A stretch of DNA of 64,000 nt from Lunularia cruciata (taxonomy: Eukaryota > Streptophyta > Marchantiopsida > Lunulariales > Lunulariaceae). Where the stretch lies: the NCBI GenBank assembly GCA_948567375.1, contig OX419758.1:36595473-36659472 (forward strand), in the 5' to 3' direction. Both the position numbers and the translations under genes were made by a program. The notes under the pieces were generated by a model. It was not told where the DNA came from. It was given only the letters and a program-made list of their open reading frames with translations, and did not search any database. Below are positions 49,617 to 63,300 of the stretch, piece by piece. Position 1 is the first letter of the stretch, and each line of letters begins with the position of its first letter.

Positions 49617-49923
49617 CGGACCAACCGCACGTCTGTATCATAATCCACGACACAGCTGAGAGGAACAACGACATCGCACGAGAATCTCCGAGCCATGATA
49701 AGACATGGAGGGATTTGCTTTCATTCACCAATTCAGTCTGATGAGAGCAGATGGGGCGTAACAATACCTTCATCCCTATCTGTGATCGATGATGGCTTCA
49801 GATCATGCCCCAACCTGTATATCTGGATATAGAGATGTCTGCAATTTTCCATCTACCCCAAGATGATGTTGCTTCCAACTCAATGGAAGCTCTTACTCTA
49901 TCCTCTAAAGGAACTGATGACTT

Positions 49924-52900
49924 TTAGAATGTGATATCATTTTGCCGGTCAACGGTAGCAGCACACTGCCACAACGAGACATATGCAGGCAGATCTGCTG
50001 CTGTAATCCCAAGAGCAAGTAGCCGTCTCCCGTATTCCTGATGCAAAAACGAGAACCTTGTTATTCAGAGAGTTCAGAGTCTAGATCAACAGAGGAGAGT
50101 CTACTTCTGGATCATTCATTCTGTATGTTAAAGAAGTAACTCATGTTTAAGGTCGTGACATGTGTAAACATGGGTGGAGGATGAGACGATTCAGTAACGT
50201 GTTTGATTCTACTTCATAGAAACAAAAGAAAACTATCCTCCACAGGTAAGAACTAAAAAAACGACCACACCGCAAGTCTTAAGTTTTCCTAGCATAAACC
50301 TTAAAATTGCTTGACGATTCCCATGATCATTACAGCTACAGCAACTAGGAGCTCGTATATCTCGGAATCAAGAAAACGTTGTGCATGGATCTTGTCGGTA
50401 TGATGTTCGCTAAAGGTCGACATGTTTAGACATGAATGGAAAATGAGATAATTCAGTACACATTGGATTTTCTTCATAGAAACATGAACAAAATAGTTTA
50501 CACAGATAAGACTATAGAGATAAGGACTAGACCGGAACTCGTTGCTTTTCTGGTATAAAGCTTGATGTGATTGACGATTCTCATGATCTAGGAGCTGGCA
50601 TACCTGAGCATCAAGAAAAAGTTGTGCACAGATCTTGTCGGTGTGAGATATACTGTGTTCACTAGTGTCTGCTCCCCCTCTTCTTTGTTTAACGTCCTGC
50701 TTAAATCTTTGTAAGGTTGACTCCATTTTCCTCGCCTGCAAACCAGATTTAAGCCTTCCATAAAGACCGCCAAAGATGTATGAAATACAATCCAATTCAT
50801 GATAACACAATTAACGGCTGGAAATTTCAAATTTGATAGGCAAGATGGTTTGAGGAGTACAGTATTGATAATTTCTCGGGCTTGGTCGTTGTATCGAGTA
50901 GTGACTTTCTCTACAACAGTGTCAAGTACCTCCTTTTGAGAATCTTCCGGTAGATAGATGACGCGTTCTCCTTCAAAGAAAGCCTACAACTGACAGCGTA
51001 AGTGCCTCAACAATATAGCAATTGAAAACAGACACCACGTAATAGATCGGATAATACTTGGACTGTTCTATAGGAACTAGCTTGCATTGCCAAAGCCTAA
51101 CTTACTGACGGCAAGGTCTGTTGCTCCTTCTTAACTACTTGCTGCTAAACGTGGTTTGGATGTCATGCAATATACGTATAGCTCATCATGATCGATGCAA
51201 CGCACAAGAGAAACGTAGAAATTGACAAAAGTGGCTTGTAATACCTACATATAGACAGCTTGAATAGGTGTATCATAGACTGTCTCGCGCGCGACCATAA
51301 TAAACTAGTGGACCAATTGGGCCCAACCATGAACATTCAAGACATTGATAATTGCTTAAGGCGTGCGAATAGATACCCAACAAGTGGAGTGACAAGTTTC
51401 AGGCTACAAAGACGACAAATAGTGATAAACCAAATTGTCAACTTTTTAGGGACAGAACCTTCAGAGGCTGCAGTATGCTGGCAACATAGGATGAATGCCG
51501 GGTAGGTAGAGGCTTGTTTGGCAATCGATAATTTGCCGGAATACTCTTTGCTTGCTTCAGTGCCTGCAAGATGTCATTAATATGCTTTTAGAGCTTATAA
51601 CCAGTTGTTGTGAAAGAAGTTGCCTAAATAGCTGGTTATGAGCGAAGTTGAGACTACCGTAGCTCCTCATTCTATTCGAGAGAGACGGTAAAAGCTCGGA
51701 GGCCTGCAAAAAGCTGCAATGTGCCTAAATAGACTTAATTCCGAGTGCATAACATGTATCCGGATGACACATTCACCAAACCCTGTAGAAGCAACTTGTT
51801 TGACTCAACTAAGTCACAAAAGTGGCAGACTCCTTCTCTATTACCAAATGCCCTTGCCGTCTACGTTCCAAAAGGGAAAAGGCAGGTAGAAAGGTACAAT
51901 ACAGTGACCGACTCTCATTCATCACAAACACGCTAGAAGGACAAAATAATGTTTCTCAAACTTAGTGACAAACTCACCTCGGCACATTTGTCAGCTAAAG
52001 CTTCGGTCAAGACATCAGTAAGTGCTGGCACAAGCAGCAGTAGTAAATCAGCTCCCTGGCAGATACTCTGCTTCACTGAGGATATTACTTCTGGCGGACT
52101 TGGTGTTAGAGCATCTTCTACATGCCGAAGGTGTGACCCTTTTATCTTCTGAGCTAGTAATTTCACATCATGGCTCACCTGAAACAAGCAGTAAATTCAT
52201 AATTCAATAAGCAAATTCACTATTCTCTAAGTTTCACCAACGTCCTGAGAAGGATATAACTAAGTTGCAAACTTTTACACGAGACTTTTCAAAATAATGC
52301 ATCCTGCATACATCACTGTTCCAGCATACAGCAACAAAATGTCAGCTATAATATTATTTGACAAGTGGAAACTGATACTTCATACTGCACCAGCAGATCC
52401 TTTGATTGGGTGTGTGGTAGACACATACAAGAATAAAGTCTTCGGGAGCCGCTATCAAGGTAAAATCTCCCCCTTCAGGCTTCTCTGCATTCCCAGCTTT
52501 ACGTGCTGCAAGACCTGCTGATAGCCATGTTGAATACCTGCTTAAGAGCAGGACAATAATTGACATGTAGTCCATGCAACATTCAAGAAATCCTTGACTG
52601 CAAATCCTTACTGATGTCTTCTTAATGCAATCAAATTGAGACCTTTAGGAGTGATGCGTACAACCCATTCATATGCTGGAAAGTAAGGCAGCACTCGATT
52701 GGGACAAGGACTGGAATTTCTTACTCGAGTGAACAGTCATGACGTCTCCAGTGCTCATACCCATCTAAATGAGCTTCAAGACCATCATTCTAACCCGCAC
52801 AAAGACTTTGTATATTGAGTCAAAAGTAAAGCACATAAGTCTCTCCGCAGGGAAGGACAAACCTTGAAAGGAGCTGTAATGTCAGCTTCAAGAATTTGTC

Positions 52901-55900
52901 AGACACCGCTTTTATAAAAACATCTTCTTGCCAGCAGCGTTGAAGGCAATCCCAGAGAACTGAACTTGGCTGAAGTGCCAAGCCTAATGAACCATCTTCT
53001 TCACGATAAATGGCACCCTGAGCTGGGGTTGCTACAGTAGTGGTTACAGCAGTATCTAATGCGCCCGCTATTTCCTGAAATCTGCACAAAGTACTTCAGG
53101 AGTCAGCTCAGGTTCGTAGAGAGCTCTTTCTCGGAAAAGCATCACAAGAAGCATAAATTGGTGGAGTCTCATCAATCCTGTTGTAAAATGGAGAGGATAA
53201 TCTGCGAGAGCGTAACCTCCTCACAGCCGCCCGTGGGGCTTTACTCTTCACTAGAATACTAACCATCTACGGGTCGGTTTCATGCTAGTGTATCACCATA
53301 TATTTGAGCAAAGGGAGCATAAGCCGTTCGAAGAACCTATCCAGAACCCACTTAGTAGGGAACATGCATATGGAAGGGATGAAATGCAAGGATGAACGGA
53401 TGCAAATTGACTCGAAGGTACCCACCTGAAATACACAGCGCAAGATAAGCGGAATGGATAGAAAGCAGGAACGTAAATCACCATGTATGTATCACAAATG
53501 TATCACCATATAGTTGAGCAATGGGAGCAGACGCCGTTCAAAGAACGGTGGGAACCACTTAGAAGGGAACCGAGAACGTGCATATGAAATGCAAGTATGA
53601 ACGTATGCAAAATGAATTAAAGTTGATCTAGGAAGTACATAATGAACGACAAGCATAAGTGATAGAAAGCAGGATAGAAATTGATACAAGTAGCACCTGC
53701 AGTGACCTAGTAGTACACGTCATGTGAGAGAAAATAGACAACCCCTTAGAACAGCAACAGAGGAAGCATCCTGAAATATTGTGTATCAGCATATAGTTGA
53801 GAAATGGGAGCAGAATCCATATATTGTGTAATGGATGGAATAAAGAACCCATTGTATACACATCGTGTATCACCCTATATGAGCAAATGTTGGGCCAACA
53901 TGACATGGGATCCACTTTTGCAGCTTCTTGTTCCCAAACGAAATATCCTCGTGGCTGTCATGCTAGCCCGTGACAAGATCGATCTTGTGCATTCATAAAC
54001 AGTAAGCATGCGCTAAGGTGGAAATGTTATTAGGGATAAAGCACTAGCTTACCGCAGTGTATAATAAACACCCAGATTCCACTGCTTCATGAAGTCAGTG
54101 TATGCACTCTGTGACCGGAATTTTTCCACAGCTGCCTGTGATTGACAGTAGCCTGCATCATGAGCACTGAAACTATCAACATATATTCATCAAACATCAA
54201 GAAGCAGCGTGCATAACAAACAAAATTTTCCTTTTCCTTTTCCTTGTATTAGTCTGGGAAAACAACTTTGAATACAACGAGACATTCTCTATACAGGAAC
54301 AAGTTGAGACCCAGGAGAAAATCTCCAGACTCGAGTACATTTATAAAGTTCGTTTTAACTACTTATTGATCAGGACGTTTGTTCGTCATATGTACAACCT
54401 TCCAGAAAGTCCACAAACTTCAAGCTGGCCTTGTAGTTGGCCAGAAACTCAGCTGGTTTGCCAGGTGAAAAGGCTCCAGGCTTGCTCTTTTGAATAGCTG
54501 AATGTAATTCCTTCAGGATGGAGTTGCTCAGAAAGTCAAAAACATGAAGGCCCGCATTTGCTGAAGGTAAACAATAGACATAGAGTTAGCTCGAACAAAA
54601 GATGAGCTAACAACTGAAATAGCAATTCATCAGTGCAGAAGTACCAGCATAAATGCTACGCAAAATCCCACCAACGGTAGTAGCAGTATATCTGGAAAAG
54701 AATATTACTAGGATATAACATTTGTGCGTCCATGATGCAAACCTTGCGATGAACACCATAACGGTTCTGAGTGATATGGACAACGAAACTGGTGGCACAG
54801 CTGTATGGCGTAATACCTGCTGCTGAAATGTCAAGGAGAAACTTGCAATCTGTCTGTATGTGTGCTTCTATATCTCTAAAAATGTCGGACAGCTGATCAC
54901 TACTACCACCACCAACCCTCCTTTCAGGATTCGTGGGAATAATCTCCTGCACAAATGGGGAAACCACAGCAGAGCGGAACGCTTCTTCTGCACCAGCGGT
55001 GTTGTCAATTGCAGCATACGCTCGAAGACAGTGATCTATTACTGAATCATCACGACGCTCCAAACCGCCTTTGAAGGATCGGCGCAAGCTTGCATTCAGC
55101 GAAATATCAGCATTTTGTATTCTCTTTTCCATATTCTGAATGAATGGCAAGTCCTGGCCAAAAAAGAAATGTCATATCAGTGACTGGAACCATAAGCCTC
55201 CAGTTGTCGAGCAAGTACTGACACCACACTTAAGGCCTGTTTCCATACAAGTGGTTCATCCGCTAGCAGGAGAGACAAAAATGGGAGGAAGTATAACATA
55301 CAACTTTGTCAACCGTCGAAGCAATAAAAAAGGGCCTATTACCACCATCTGGTTTAGTAATAATTATCCGTTTGGCTGGTTTTTTGTTTGCCTGCCTTCT
55401 CGACTCGAACTCTGATGATATACGTAAATACCACAGATATTGCTTCGAAGCCTAGCTATTTCATCGCCACATATTTCATGCAGAAACAAAGGAGGAGAAA
55501 AGCAACCTGTGCACGAGCTACGTAAAATTTGAGTCTGTTCATTTCACTCGCAATTCTCTCCAAAAGACGACTGCGAGACTCCTCCAAACTTGCTCCATGC
55601 TCCACATGCTCGGCTCCAATTTTACCATCCTTTGGCAGATCCCTCCCACTACTTGCCTCGTCTGAAACATGGGCACCATCCTCTGGCATACTCTGAAGCT
55701 CCAGAAGTAGCTTCTCAACCTATGCAGTGGCAACATTTGAAACTTTACTCAGTCACAAGGCAGACGGGGCTCCCAGGAACCTATTGAAACCAACTACATG
55801 ATATAACGATCCTTCAACCATTAGTCCGAAATCAGTTTGTAGACATAGTGCTCTACATGGATGCGTATCTTCTAGTTCCAGCAGCACTTAAAGACAGCGA

Positions 55901-58529
55901 TCACATGAGATGAGAATTCTGGCTCAAGATAACCACGAGAACCGAAAGGAAAGACTTCGTACTCCTAGAATTTAGCGAGAGTAGGCATGAGAAACAAATA
56001 TTATCAGTCCGGAAAGGTCCCAAGTAAATTCACTGTTGTAGTATGTTTCCAAATTGCATACACAGACATCACAACATAAACACAGGATTCTCACCACGTG
56101 CTCACCTTATTTACAGAACTTCCTTCTGGAAAGTGGTTATTAGTTAGCACTGTATTTGTACCAGGAGAAACAACATCGAGTGAGCAAACCGATGCAACAA
56201 GAAACCCATTACATGGCAGCAAAAGGAGTGCCAGGGCAGAAGTTTGACAAAATTTTACTCTCCATAAGCATATGGGAATTGAGAGCAGAGGCGGTTCGAA
56301 GAACGGGGTTTCAGAACCGACGAAGTGCATATGAAGTGCAGATGAAATATAAGCATGAAAGTGTGCAAACCGAAATGAATAGCAACTCAGTAAATGGAAA
56401 TTAAGTGAAACTAACAAAACGAAGGTGAGCCAAAGTAAAGACATAATTGACAAAATCTCATGAGTAACACCTGCATAGAACTAGTATACATCATGTAACC
56501 ACGAGCAAGATGCGACCAATTAAGCATCTGAAATAGAAAGTCGGGTAGGAGCCATGAAACAGAGAACCATCGACCTAAGACACTAAGACACTGAAGGAAG
56601 CAGAAAGGTTAGTCTCCACAAAAGCACAAACGACTTCATCAGTGCCTAACACAGTGACGAAGTAGCTACCAGTACCTCCTGTACCGAGTTTCTGTTCAAA
56701 AAGCTCATGAGTGCAAAGGCAAACACGGTTGCTTCCCTAAGTGCCGCTCAAAATTGTAGCAGTGCAAAGTAAGGAAGCGCTGTATTCTATGCGAAAACCA
56801 GCGAAGGTCATGTAGGAGTTTCTATAAAGCCGATCATAATTTGGTGGAAATTGGAAGGAATGGGCACAGTGTATTAAAGCATAAAGCATAGTTTATTATA
56901 AGACTACGGTTTAAATGAGGACTCAGGGGATTAACCAGACATCAGCTTTTACATGTGGAAGGTAAAGATAATGGTTTCTCAAGCTCCTTGTTCTTCATAC
57001 TTTCCTGGCCTCATTTCATGGAACGATGTTAATCCTAGTGAGATTCACTAGAATTATTTATTTCTCAATTAGTATTAATTTATATTAATTCACGGAATTC
57101 ACTACAGCTACACACCACCACTACGCTAAGATGTACGGTGGTGTCCTCTACCTACATATGTGGTTGTTCATAAGACAGATCGATAGAGAGACGACTCTAT
57201 ACAATATTAAATGCACAATGTGTGTGAAGTATATGTCCTACTTTGGTGCAGAAACTTCAGATATTTGCATCACTATTTACAATCTCAAAAGGGCTGCTAA
57301 TCCTGCAGGATCCACGCTGGAGAAAGAAATCCAGATTGTCTAATATCTTAATTCAATTGTCTAGATATATATCTGACACTAGACGGAGAGCAACCTAAAA
57401 TGAAGTTAAGATGTGCTATCCGAAGGCGCTTGGCAAGCTCCAGCGGATTGGAAACCTAGTTGTAGAGACGACGGGTGGGGAGGGGAAGTGTACTCTACGG
57501 AAGTGGTAACTTGAAGACACAAATCACAACTCACTTCGATTCCGTAAAGACTACTCTGTCTCATCTTCTGCTCGTTACCAAGACATTCACAGTCTAAGCT
57601 ACTGTGATGATCCTCAACTGCTGTAACCATACCAAAGCAGGCCGCTACACTCTGGATCTTATATGTGGAAAACCTGGTAAACTTGTATTAGTTCTTGAGT
57701 TTTAAGCTCAGATTTGTCGGGGTTTTGTCTAGATGTAATGATTCCGATCCGGCTATAACCTGGAGGCTCTTTGTTTACTTTATCCCTCTCTATTGAATTT
57801 CGACTTGCAAATTTACTTCTGAAGCAAAGCTGCTCATCAACTAGTAGCACCCAAGTAATCCTCCCCTAACACAACAGCCTCAACGGGGTGATTTACGGAC
57901 GCCCAGTTTTGTTAGAAGGAATACTCCCTCTATGTCCTAGGCATTGCTTTCTTGACAGTCTGAGATTCAAACGAAGTCCAATGTGTAATACAGAATGGCT
58001 AAGAAAACATAGGTTTATCCTTCAGTGTGAACCTTGAGATAGGACAGAACGTAACCTTTGAAACAACATGCGAAGTGTCCAGAAGGAGCTCCAAAATCTC
58101 TCTTGAAGCTGATGATTCGGCCCTGCGCTTCAGGCCGTCTTGTAATGAAGCAAGGGATCCACTAACACTCTCTCTGACGGTCAGCAGCTTTGCTCTCAGC
58201 TCATTCAAGGGCATCCGCATTCGAAGTACCGCTCCATCAACATCGACTAGCTTAGTACTTAAATTGACGAAGTCGGTATAGTCCCTGTTGATAAGCTCCA
58301 CGAGCTCGTGCTTCAACACTGCTTGATGGCTACGAAGCTCCGCCCTCAACGTATCAAATGGAACAAATCTTCTAAGATCTGAAATGTATGCTTCTGTATC
58401 AAAATTTGGCTCTCCAAAGGCATCTTTCTTGAACCACAGAGGCTGAGAATCCGTATCGTCCCCGAACAATGCAGCGACCGACTTGTGGTGAGACCCTGAG
58501 TAGGTAGGCTGTAATTCAGTAGGAGCCAT
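49924..58529 (-). CDS. COG2: Conserved oligomeric Golgi complex subunit 2 (12 coding exons, 762 residues)
   Basis: COG2 is a lobe-A subunit of the eight-part COG tether that captures vesicles in retrograde intra-Golgi transport; it is a peripheral protein on the cytosolic face. Exons on the minus strand, in order: 58529-58056, 55719-55507, 55153-54817, 54560-54399, 54152-54053, 53081-52863, 52537-52429, 52178-51978, 51563-51459, 50983-50861, 50735-50604, 50037-49924. All introns are GT-AG, phases agree throughout, and the total is 2289 nt including the stop, close to the plant protein length (Arabidopsis about 756). Diagnostic segments: PLWFKKDAFGEPNFD, FVPFDTLRAELRSH and INRDYTDFVNLSTKLVDVD (N-terminal COG2 region, residues about 30-98); LLERIASEMNRLKFY; LRAYAAID; FQEIAGALD; NKPLPTRHSSYV; and the end YVSLWQC. 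The methionine at 58529 (context AGGATGGCT) is preferred over one 15 codons upstream because it fits the family start. Intron 1 is 2.3 kb. The gene looks intact. Confidence 0.95.
50148..50660 (-). repeat. Head-to-tail duplication including part of COG2 exon 11
   Basis: Copy A (50411-50660) contains the last 57 bases of exon 11 and the start of intron 11. Copy B (50148-50410) lies directly downstream inside intron 11. Copy A encodes HTDKICAQLFLDAQ followed by the donor GTATGCC. Copy B still reads HTDKIHAQRFLDSE, but the donor position is now ATATAC, and the upstream half of the exon with its acceptor was not included. Later parts match too: TTTCTATGAAG, a TGAAT-TCTCAT phrase and the CATGT-ACATGTC end. 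Copy B is therefore a non-functional pseudo-exon. Confidence 0.85.
53289..53890. repeat. Intronic repeat family in COG2 intron 5, two long and two short copies
   Basis: Units start with TGTATCACCATATA-TTGAGCAA and continue GGGAGCA-A-GCCGTTC-AAGAAC, GGGAAC, TGCATATG and ATGCAAG-ATGAACG-ATGCAAA. Copies: 53289-53498, 53499-53735, and partial starts at 53782-53821 and 53866-53890. Another copy lies in intron 1 (56262-56502). Confidence 0.75.
56262..56502. repeat. Intronic repeat family, copy in COG2 intron 1
   Basis: It shares GAGCAGA-GC-GTTC-AAGAACGG, GTGCATATGAA-TGCA, ATGAA-GT-TGCAAA--GAATGAAT and the ACCTGCA---CTAGTA-ACATCATGT end with the second copy at 53499-53735. About 2.7 kb separates them, so the family spread between introns and not only in tandem. 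Confidence 0.65.
56503..58055. other. Remaining part of COG2 intron 1
   Basis: No embedded gene, RNA or transposon coding motif seen. AT-rich patch at 57040-57100. Confidence 0.5.
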
Positions 58530-60099
58530 CCTGATCAAGGTAATACAAGTTTTGGAGACTCGATCAGATATCAAGGTTTTGTCAATAAGCGGTCAAAACC
58601 TTTTCCACTACCATGTATTGCTCATTCTTCTCCTATCCCCTGAAACTTCAAACGCAAGTCAATACCGTTGTGCTCTCCAACCAACATTTTCAATAGATCT
58701 CTCGCGTTTCATCCTCCTCTTGTAGAAAATTCTTCGTCCTATCCATTCCAGATTTAATTCCCCTTCCGTTCTTCATTCCCCGATTTCCACCGATCTACAA
58801 ATATTTATCTTCAACTCCCGCGACAAAACTTGCTCGCAATGGAATAGCCGGTCTGAGGAGCGCTCTTCACGCCTTCTCCTCCACTGCCTCTCAGCATCCA
58901 ATCTTAGCCTAAGGCCCTCTCTGCTCTTAGCTCCGCAAGTCACAAATCAATCATTACCAAAAGCATTTCTATCCGGCACCTGCAGGCTCCGCACTTGACC
59001 GTAATCTCCCGAAAGAAGAGCGTCTGTAGAATTATACCAATTCCATCTTGAGCTATCCACACCAATTCATTCTGATGAGCTCATGCCACTTCCACTATTC
59101 CTAGCAGAGCGACACATCTGTGCATCTGCATCTCGTACTGATTAATTGATGCAGTGCACTAGAGCTCTAGCCTGGAGCGTGTTCTGCCGTCGTATCTCTG
59201 TACACCTTCATCGAGCAAAGTGAGTAGTACACTCGTCACAAGGAGGCGCCCTGTACTAGGTAGTACTTTCACTGTAACGAGAACTGGTTCCTTCGAGGAG
59301 AACAATACTTCTAAGGAAAACGTTTTATAGAGTGAGGTTCTCGTGACGTGCGGTCTTGTACACGGCTACAACTGTGCAGTAGGAAATGTTCTTCACTGGG
59401 GTCTTCCTACATTCTAGCGGTTCGCACAGAACAGTACTTGATGCAGACGCTCGTGGCAAATAAATTACTCCGAAGTATCAGAAGAAGTGGAACAAACAAC
59501 AATAACACTTATGTTTACTCTTTCCGGTGGCCATTTTCACATTGTGAAAATTGCTACATAAGCCTTGAAGGAAAAAGAAAAACCTCTTTTTGGATTTTTT
59601 TCAGTCCTAACTGAAAGACGAAAATCTGATGCGTCTATATTGAATCAGAAAGGAAGAAGTCCGACAATAAAAAGTCCCAAGGGTGCTCCTCTACGATGTC
59701 AGTCGATCTAAGCTTTCGTAGAACAACTACGGTAAACTTCGAAACTAAAATAGATCTTGATAATTGATTTCCTTAGGGCTCTGCACACTGCCCGCTTATG
59801 TCTCTTATTGCATAACTTCATACAGATTCAATAATAAAAGAACTCCTTCCACTTGTCGGTTCTAGAGTTTTAGGGTTGAGAAGATCTTAAATATAAGAAT
59901 TTTTAAATTTTTAAATAAACTTGATAAATCTTAAATAAAATCATTTAAAATGTTAAATATTCTCTTGAAGGCTGTCTTAAAATTTTTTTAATGCATTCAG
60001 GACAATATGCTCCTCGTTTGTAGGGAATTTGGAAAAGCATATTTGTATAAATTAGTAAATCCACCTTTGCACAATAAGACCACTCTATCCTTATAGAGC
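58530..60099. other. COG2 upstream region and intergenic DNA
   Basis: The first several hundred bases upstream of the COG2 start are C/T-rich and presumably contain its leader and promoter. No clear TATA box or initiator can be assigned. From about 59880 the sequence becomes very AT-rich (many TTTAAAT runs) and leads into the retroelement fossil. Confidence 0.45.
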
Positions 60100-60237
60100 T
60101 AGGATTTTTTGCTTGTGGAGGGTAAAGATTTGGTGCTTAGCTTCACCTTCTCCTCTAATTGAGGACTTTAGGTTCACTCTAGGTGAATTTACCGCGGTCC
60201 TTCACCTAACTAGGATTACTATATCAAATCAGTGCAC

Positions 60238-60319
60238 GGTGCAACATAAAATATGGACACCATGTGTGACGTATGTATATACATGCGACACACATGGTAT
60301 CCATATTTTATGTTGCACC
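60238..60319. repeat. Inverted repeat, 31-bp arms with one mismatch, 20-base loop
   Basis: Left arm 60238-60268 (begins GGTGCAACATAAAATATGGA) and right arm 60289-60319 pair along 31 positions with a single mismatch. The loop itself contains the palindrome ATGTATATACAT, so the hairpin can extend. It lies near the left end of the retroelement fossil. Confidence 0.95.
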
Positions 60320-63300
60320 ATAGGAGGAGAACACACCTTAGTTCATAACCATATGAGGTACAATAGTTCAAATCTTATGCTCCACTTGTTCCCAAGTTTA
60401 CATTGAGCAATAGTTAACCTTATTGGTTACCTCTTTTTGGAGGGTGAGAGCAAACATAATCTCATTCATGGACAGCTAACATATCCTCTTTGATGTGGTC
60501 GTCATGTTATACTAGAGTTCTTGGTTGAGCAAGCACATAAGCACGGGTTGCAGAGACCATTGCAACTAGGAGGAAAGAAGACTATTATGCACCATGACTC
60601 ATCTCCAATGCCTTCATCCCATTGGTCATGGAGATCTTTGGCCATCTCCATCACCACTTTAATAATCTCCTTTGTGATGCAACACGGGCTCCCTATAGAT
60701 GAAAGGAGTACTAGCTATCTTGCCAGCTATGTTCACTTCTTACTTTTGCTATTGGGTATTCGTCACCCTACAACAATCACAAGTATTGGATCTTCATTGA
60801 CGAGCAACAGTAGTAGGAGCTCTTGATATCTCTAGGCTCCTCCTTCCTCATCTACCAGACATATGTACCTTTGGAATACATATATCATACCATTTAGAAG
60901 TAGGTTACATTATAAGTTATTTTGTTTATTTTTCTATATAGGGCATGGGTAGTTGTTTCTCCTTGGCTTTTGGGACCCTTTGGCTTGAGCCTTGGGCTCA
61001 GTATCTCCTTTTACCATTTGTGTATCAACCTGTATCCAAGGTCCTAATGAGGGGGAAGATTGAATCTAATTTGGAGTTTGATACATGAGATGATTTAGTT
61101 GAGTGTGCACTTGGTGTGTTTGTACCATTGTTGTGGGATATGGATGAGAAAGCCACATGCACTAATCTAGTACAATGGGTACCATTGAGTTGGATGACTT
61201 CATCTAGGAGTTTGATAGTTGGTGTGATTTGCAATAGATGCAAAACCCAACTTTGTTCACATCCTTCATGGCATGGAAGAAGTTGGTTTAGTACTTGGAG
61301 GGTCCATCAATGGATAACTATCATGAGTTAAGAGAGCTCACTTGGAGGAGATTGAGCTATGGAGACAATATTGGTCTCCAAACTACATCTCCATCACCTC
61401 AAGCTTGGTTGCTAGGGGTAGATTGGAAGTACTTGTGAGTTCTAGCTCTAATATCATTGGTGTATCTAGTAGAAGTGCACTAGTTGGAGATGATGCTACT
61501 ACAAGTTGTGGTACCTCTATAGGAGGTGGTGCAATATTGGGTTTTAACCCATGGTGGAGTTCTTCTAGTGTTTGAGGCAAAACTACCAAGGAGTGCAGAT
61601 TGACAAGCTAAGGAGCTTGTAGGAGCTCTAGTGGAAGGCTAAAAAGAGCTTGTGCAAGGAAAGCATACACTTGCATGAGATGGTTGATCAGTTTCACTTA
61701 GGGACTTGTTGAGATCCAAACAGTCCAATTTTGGTATAGGATCCTAGACAAGAATTTGCAACATAGATTACATGATGCCACATTGTTAAAGGCTACCTCA
61801 CTTGCTTTGGAAGTGGTCTTTAGTTTGGCTGAGCACATTGAGGTCAACATGGTAAAGGAGAGACAAGTGACATCTGGATTTGGTAGGGAAATCTCATCCA
61901 TAAACTATTACTTCTTCTAGAGTGCAATAGAGTGCATTACACCATGTTGGCTTTTGAGGGTGGAATGGATAGCTTAGATCTTATGAAGCGAGTGGAGGGC
62001 ATAGTGTAGCTAGACCCTTACCTTCATTTTTGGGTCAACAATAGCCAATGAGTGGTGGTCTTACTTGTTGGACTTGTGGTGGACCTCACCTTAAGAGAGA
62101 GTGCACTCAAGGTAATGGACATGATATCTTTGGTGCATAACAACCAGCACAAAGACAATGTGACCATTGCCATAGATTTGGTCACACTAGTGATCTATGC
62201 TTTGAACTTCACCTAGAGTTATGGAGTGGTAGGTGGTAGGTGGTTACTATGGTAGGTGGTAGAGAAGCTCTAGGTCATGGAGAACTTGGTGGTAAAGGAC
62301 CCACACCTAATAGGAGCACAATACCTATCCTTGCTTATGATAGAACAATAACTACTTGGATTAAGTAGTTGGAGCAAAGATTGGCTGGCATGGCCATAAC
62401 TTAAAGGAGATCAAATTTAGGTGTTGAGGCTTCCATCTCTTATGTTGGTATTAGAGACGTCTTGGACTTTATGTGGAGAGTAGCACAAGTAGATTCATCT
62501 ATAGCAATAACTAGGAGTGCAGTATGTGCTTCAGAGCCTAGAGGAGCATCAATGGAGTTGGATCCACAAAGAGGAGAGGTTGGTAGATAGGTCAAACTTC
62601 CCCAATCTTTCACACTCTTTGAGGCACTACAAACAATATCCCTAGCTCCAAGATGTCCTAATGCAAGTGTAGTAGGTGCTAATGGATTGCATGATGGATT
62701 AGATGCTAGTCAACCACCTACTACTACACAAATTGAGTCTTGCACAATGTTGGGAGTGGCTTAGTTGATTATGCACTTCCTTTTGTTCTCAACTAGTGAC
62801 ATGCTACATTGGAAGGTGACCCAACTCCATTGTTCTGATTAGTTGCCATACTTTGTGAAAGTAAGGATGATGTGGTTCCTACTTTGAGGGCAAAGGTGGT
62901 AGATAGTGGAGCTAACTTGGTTAAGGAGCATGGGATTGCTCAATGACCAATAGTTTATGGTAGGCAATAGTAGCTATGTTGGAGGAGTTATGAGCTAGAT
63001 TTGCCTTTGAGTGAGCGCAATTCACACCTAGAGTTGTCCTATTGGATAACTAAAGGGGGATTTCTATTTTGGTTGGTCTTGAGCTACATAAGATTGATAT
63101 AGAGAGGTATTCATTTCAAATCTCGACATCTTTAGAGGTGGTTCTTTACAATAAATCACATGTGGAGAGCTCATTGTCCAAATTCAGCTTAGTCATCCAA
63201 TTGATAGCTCTGTGGTGAGAGCTCAAGCTATTATAACAATAGCAAAGTTATATGATGTGCTAATTGGTGGAGTAGTATTACCATGGGTTTTAGTATTGAT

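Noticed and set aside
58530-58574. Upstream methionine 15 codons before the chosen COG2 start
   Set aside because: The extra residues have no counterpart in plant COG2, and the downstream ATG has the stronger context (AGGATGGCT).
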